From contig JAPXFQ010001965.1 of the NCBI GenBank assembly GCA_028564705.1, forward strand, positions 905,541 through 969,540: a stretch of 64,000 bases of DNA, given 5' to 3'. Both the position numbers and the translations under genes were made by a program. The notes under the pieces are model-generated. The model searched no databases. It was given only the letters and a program-made list of their open reading frames with translations, and had not been told where the DNA came from. Shown here one piece after another: positions 59,749-64,000 of this stretch; positions within the stretch are counted from its first letter, which is position 1, and every line of letters starts with the position of its first letter. The DNA is from Apricaphanius iberus. Taxonomy: Eukaryota; Chordata; Actinopteri; Cyprinodontiformes; Aphaniidae.

Positions 59749-60290
59749 AATGAATGAATGAATGAATGAATGAATGAATGCTTTATTTTTTCCCAGAGGG
59801 CCAATTCAGTTTACAGTACAACCCATCCAAGAACATATAACAACAAGAAACAATAAACAAAACAGGAGCAGGTAAACTAAGGGGGCAGCCAGGTGCAGCG
59901 CTCCTTTTACAGGTAAGAATCGATCCCATTAGGTGGGAGGAAAACTGAGATGTGGAAAAAAACATATATCTACGACCTACCTCCTACGTGCGTTATTTGT
60001 AAAAAATTGTTTTTCACCACAAAAATATAAAAAATTGTTGATAAATTTGATTCCAGTGCAGGTGTTCTTCAGGAGTCTGTGAGGCATACAAAGTCTGTTA
60101 TATCTTTCATTCTTTCCTGTAGGGACTGGTCCGCTGATAAAGATGTTTATTTTCAGTCCCTGAAGTCTTTGCAGTAGGTCAGAGAAGTCTCTTTTCAAAC
60201 TCTCTGGCTGTTCTTTTGCTACATCGGTGGTTTCTATGTGGATAACAAGCTTTTTCAGTTTTGAGTGTTGATAAAGCATTGTCATGATTT
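59749..60290 (-). mobile_element. LINE ORF1 esterase fragment joined to LINE 3' end
   Basis: On the minus strand 60285-59977 encodes a 102-codon frame with KLVIHIETTDVAKEQ, LKRDFSDLLQ and IFISGPVPTG, the SGNH/GDSL-type esterase found in ORF1 of fish CR1/L2-like LINEs. It is followed directly by a LINE 3' UTR (GGCCCTCTGGGAAAAAATAA) and an (ATTC)n tail at 59780-59749. The whole ORF2 is missing. Confidence 0.7.
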
Positions 60291-60339
60291 TTTTTTCTGT
60301 AATGTCTTTCCACTTGGATATAATACCTCAGAGTTCACC

Positions 60340-60545
60340 TGGAAAACAGAAAAAGTCAAAAGGTTATGGAAATAATGGAGGCTTCTTCAGTTTCGCAGCT
60401 AGACTGCTACAGGAAATCCTTCCTTCCCACAGCCATCACGATCTACAACAACTCCTTGAAGAATTAATTAATTAGTATGAGCTACAACAACACTTAATTT
60501 CCATCTGGGATCAATAAAGTATTTTTGAATTTGAATTGAATTAAA
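60340..60545 (+). mobile_element. Truncated Rex1/CR1-like LINE 3' end
   Basis: TTCCCACAGCCATCACGATC, ACAACTCCTTGAAGAA and CATCTGGGATCAATAAAGTA, then (TTGAAT)n, form the last few codons, UTR and tail of this LINE type. It lies head to head with the minus-strand LINE piece next to it. Confidence 0.75.
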
Positions 60546-60807
60546 TTTTGCAGCGTTGTGGGAGCAACTGATAATACTGATGTTCTTGCTGTAGAAATGT
60601 TCTAATCCATTTATTGAACCAGCATCAATATCAAAACTTTTGGTAGGACATTTCTTACTTCATGTTGCTGGTCACGGGGGGTAAGTTTTCTTTTGGTGCT
60701 GCAAATCTGTTTCTAACTGGAATTTCATTTGTGCAGCATTCCCAGTTGGAGAACAATCTCTTATTTTGTGTTGGAGTTTATTCTAATGGGACCATTGACA
60801 TAATAGG

Positions 60808-61075
60808 TCAGCTGTAGCTCAGTGGTAGAGTTGTTGGCCTGTGACCTGGAAATTGTGTTGTGTCCCTGGGTAAAACACTTCACCTGCTTTGTATACTGGT
60901 GGTGACCAGAGGACATGGTGGCACCAGTGTTTGGCAGCCTCGTTTCTGTCAGTGTCCCCCAGGGCAGCTGTCGCTAGAATGTAGCATGCCATCACCGGTG
61001 TGTTTGACTAAATGCAGTTTGAAGTACTTTAGATAAAGCACTTCACACTGCATAAAACTTCACACTGTACACTAT
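60808..61075 (+). repeat. tRNA-derived SINE copy
   Basis: CAGCTGTAGCTCAGTGGTAG is a tRNA-like A-box head, followed by TTGTGTCCCTGGGTAAAAC, CAGTGTCCCCCAGGGCAGCT and ATGTAGCATGCCATCACC. The same body occurs at 62653-62930. Confidence 0.75.
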
Positions 61076-61269
61076 ACATGTACAGGCCATTTGCCATGAA
61101 ATGCACACCAACTGTTGACTACCACCAAAGTTATCATTATGTGTGGGAAGTAACTATTGCATACACTTACATAAATGTATTAAATGCTTTAAGGAAAATC
61201 CTTCCATGATGATGACAGCTTCAAGATGTATCAGGTTTGATTTTGAGTGGTTCTTCCACGCAAATGATC

Positions 61270-61540
61270 TTTCAATTTAATTCAGTGCAGTACATTTTTA
61301 TAGTGCCAATTCAAAACATGTGATCTTCACACACTTTGCGAGAACAGTAATTTCAATTAAACCATATTACATTCCAATTATTCCTAATCATCAAACAGTC
61401 AGTTAAGTCCAGTTAATTATTCTAGACAGTTTAACGGTTTATATCTAAGGAAACCCATCATTTTGCATCAAGCCATTGTCTTACAGCATTCATTTCCAAC
61501 ATATAGTGACAGTAGACGTCACCTAACTTTCAATATTGAA
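61270..61540. repeat. Dispersed fish repeat, family unassigned
   Basis: TTTTTATAGTGCCAATTCAA, AGTAATTTCAATTAAACC and AAGGAAACCCATCATTTTGC resemble a repeat that I recall from percomorph genomes. Ends not defined. Confidence 0.35.
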
Positions 61541-61827
61541 GGCTCCACTCTTCTGTCTTTTATCTTTTCTCCTCAGTTGTATAAGGTTTGCCATTTATTG
61601 TTAGATATACCATGATTTTCCCACCTTCAATTCTTACATCTATTAAGGTGTTTCTAGTGATGTGGAGAGCCATTTTTCCTACTAACAAAGCATCTGACCG
61701 ATCTACATATATTCTCTATGTATTTCACTGGCTCATCCATATTTTCTTCAGTCATTAAACAAGTTTCAACATGCTTTTAATTCAACAGAGTAGTCTTTTG
61801 TGGTAAATGTACCAAGAGGCCATTGTG

Positions 61828-61862
61828 TTATATATATTATTATATATTATTATATATATTGT

Positions 61863-61897
<35 letters not shown>
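61828..61897. repeat. (AT)n-rich microsatellite
   Basis: TATATATTAT units pass into a pure AT run at 61867-61894. Confidence 0.9.
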
Positions 61898-61899
<2 letters not shown>

Positions 61900-62104
61900 T
61901 ATAGATAATTTCATGAGAGAACAGCTGCACACTCTGAACTTTGACATAATGAACATTCAATATTGAAGGTGCTGCATTTTGTTTTGATGTTGCGAGTGTG
62001 TTTTTTATAAAGTAAAATCTAGCACCCCATGTGGAATGAACAGGAAATTTAAATTGTTCTTTTAAAAAACATGTAGTTAACAACAATTATTTAATACTGT
62101 GATA

Positions 62105-62260
62105 GGGGGGGGGGGGGGTCCTTTTAAACATGGCTAATGTGTTCTACATATCATTTGTTATGGGGGGTGATGGTGGTGGTGATGGGGTGATTGCCTATCC
62201 CCAGCAGTCATTGGGCAAGAGGCAGGGTACACCTTTGAGAAGTCACTAGTCCATTGCAGG
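62105..62260 (-). repeat. G run and inverted copy of a fish repeat tail
   Basis: A run of about fourteen G starts at 62105. On the minus strand 62260-62165 reads CTGCAATGGACTAGTGACTT, then CTCTTGCCCAATGACTGCTG, the same tail as at 31.5 kb. Confidence 0.6.
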
Positions 62261-62652
62261 CAAAAAGATCATCAAAACAGAAAATGGTAAAAAGGAGCAT
62301 CTGTGGTTGAAAAAAAGGGCTTTTAAAAAATGTATGCAAATGTTCGTTCAGTCTTTTCCAAGGGATTTTAAAAAAAAATACGGATTAATTAAATTAGTAA
62401 AACGATTGTTAGATTCAATGATTTACCTGTCAGATTTACAACATTGTCCCTGTCGACTTAAAGTCAATATAAATTTTCTAAAGCTGCTTTCAAATAGGAC
62501 TATTCAGGCTACTAGTGTTAGACAGTGTTAGGACTGGTAGATATGGCCTCAAATCAATAGACATCCTGAGTAGTTCACCTCAATAACTGAACAAGAATCA
62601 CCCCACCACCTTTTTTTCTCTATAGATGACTTTTTTTAGTGTGTATTTTAAT

Positions 62653-62930
62653 TGAGGCTCAGGAGTTGGGAGTTAGTCTTGTAATCGGAAGGTTAGCGGT
62701 TCGAGCCCCACCTCTGACAATCTTGGTCGTTGTGTCCTTGGGCAAGACAATTCACCCATTGCCCACTGGTGGTGGTCAGAGGGCCCGGTGCCGCCCGTGT
62801 CCAGCAGCCTTGCCTCTGTCAGTGTGCCCCAGGGGAGCTGTGGCTACAACGTACCTTGCTATCACTAGTGTGTGTGTGAATGGGTGAATGACTGAATGTA
62901 GTGTAGATTGATTTGAACGAAAACAGGCGC
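62653..62930 (+). repeat. tRNA-derived SINE copy with intact B box
   Basis: GGTTAGCGGTTCGAGCCCC contains a perfect B-box string GGTTCGAGCCC. The body continues TTGTGTCCTTGGGCAAGAC, CTCTGTCAGTGTGCCCCAGG and GAGCTGTGGCTACAACGTAC. It is the least diverged of the SINE copies here. Confidence 0.8.
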
Positions 62931-63194
62931 AAAAGAGAGAAAAAGAGAAAAAGAACTAGAAAAATTTGCATTTCCTGCGAGAATGCTGTAAGCTGAATTT
63001 TCTTGCAGAAAATTGCTGAAGAAGTTGTACGAAACTGCAAAAAATGTGCTAAAATTTTAAATCCAAGATTATCAAACATATTAATAAATCTGAAAAGTGT
63101 ACTCAGTAGCAAAATTTAAGCAGAATAAGAACAAAAAAAAGTCTAAATTCTTATGCATTAGCAAAAAATCAAAACTGGCTGAAGTGTCAGTGTT

Positions 63195-63740
63195 AGATAA
63201 AATAAACTTAACAGTCAAATAAGCTGACATTGCCTAAAATGCTAGTTGTAGCATGATGCTGCACTGTTATGTGTAGATGAGCTAAAAAACTAACAACATA
63301 ACTGTAAATTAGCTAAAATCCCCATAATAGCTAAAAAGAGCTAAAATTCTAAAATTAGCTAAAATGTAAGGGAAAGCATATTGGTGAAATATTGAAAGCA
63401 AACAAAAAAAAAAGCAAAAAGTAATCTGAAAGTTGTCTTACAAAGCAAAACTGGGAGAATAAACTAATTCAGCAATACAAGCTAAAACTAGCTAAAATGC
63501 AACTGGTAACATCTTGACGCATGCTAATATTTCGGGTAATAATAATCCATTGTTTTCAGTATAATGAAAATGAGCAGAACTACCAATCTAAGCTAAATTA
63601 GCTAAAATGTTAATATTAGCCAAAATGCTATTGTTACCATGTTGGAAAATACTAACATGTTGGATAACAATGAATCAATCCATTCAGTATGTTAAAATAT
63701 ACCTAAACAGCATTTGTTAGCTTAAATTAGCTAAAAGGCA
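63195..63740. repeat. Irregular GCTAAAATTAGCTAAA repeat array
   Basis: Many overlapping GCTAAAA, TTAGCTAAA and ATGCTA strings at irregular spacing, with occasional GCATGATGC. It is satellite-like low complexity rather than coding. Confidence 0.7.
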
Positions 63741-63741
63741 A

Positions 63742-63797
<56 letters not shown>
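63742..63797. repeat. (ATCT)n microsatellite
   Basis: Fourteen nearly perfect tetranucleotide units directly after the GCTAAA-type array. Confidence 0.97.
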
Positions 63798-64000
63798 GCC
63801 CATTACTATGAACAGGAGTAATCCGTTTGTGAAGACTGATCGTCCAATAAGCGACAGTTGCTAGAGTCTACACTCTGCCGGTTGAAGAATTCCGCCATTG
63901 AAATACATTGTAAATTGGAAAACCTGAAAAAATTGGCATAAAACTTAAATAGTGATTTCAGAAAAAACATAACAGATAGCAAAAAGCTGAATCATTTGAA

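Noticed and set aside
62653..62740. Possible tRNA gene
   Set aside because: It has a good B box but no complete cloverleaf, and it continues into the same SINE body as the copy at 60.8 kb.

Overview
The window is vertebrate nuclear DNA from a teleost fish, probably a percomorph. The evidence is GT-AG spliced genes of vertebrate families, AT-rich introns, many dinucleotide and tetranucleotide microsatellites, and fish-type mobile elements: Tc1-like, hAT-like and Harbinger-like DNA transposons, CR1/L2/Rex1-like and RTE-like LINEs, and tRNA-headed SINEs. No operons, rRNA genes, genuine tRNA genes or CRISPR arrays were seen.

Two protein-coding genes can be read completely, both on the minus strand. 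At 2251-10624 is slc1a2 (EAAT2/GLT-1, the astroglial high-affinity glutamate transporter). It has ten coding exons whose lengths add to exactly 1617 nt, giving 538 aa plus stop, with every splice phase compatible. At 53505-56113 is slc35c1 (the Golgi GDP-fucose transporter). It has two coding exons totalling 1101 nt, giving 366 aa plus stop. The two genes are unrelated in function and lie about 43 kb apart in the same orientation.

Layout: 1-2250 is the 3' side of slc1a2, with a hAT-type MITE. 2251-10634 holds the slc1a2 exons and introns; one intron carries an unusual local duplication that includes a copied splice donor. 10.6-53 kb is 5' of slc1a2 (long first intron and/or intergenic). It has no convincing conserved gene and is heavily colonised by repeats: Tc1-like remnants at 17, 23, 25-26, 27-28 and 40 kb, a Harbinger-like MITE at 20.7 kb, LINE remnants at 36, 37-38 and 45-48 kb, and hAT elements at 43.7 and 44.9-48.3 kb. 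The same interval holds four CTCF-like cores in one orientation and blocks that look like conserved regulatory DNA. 53.5-57.1 kb is slc35c1 and its likely promoter. 57-64 kb is downstream-free repeat territory: a Tc1 deletion derivative, LINE tails, two SINE copies and microsatellites.

No new biological system is evident. The points most worth following are the copied splice donor in slc1a2, a nested LINE-in-hAT insertion with both target-site duplications readable, a fold-back element with minisatellite arms inserted in a Tc1 copy, a miRNA-sized hairpin at 29.8 kb, and the same-orientation CTCF-like motifs. Family names rest on my recognition of translated motifs; no database search was run.
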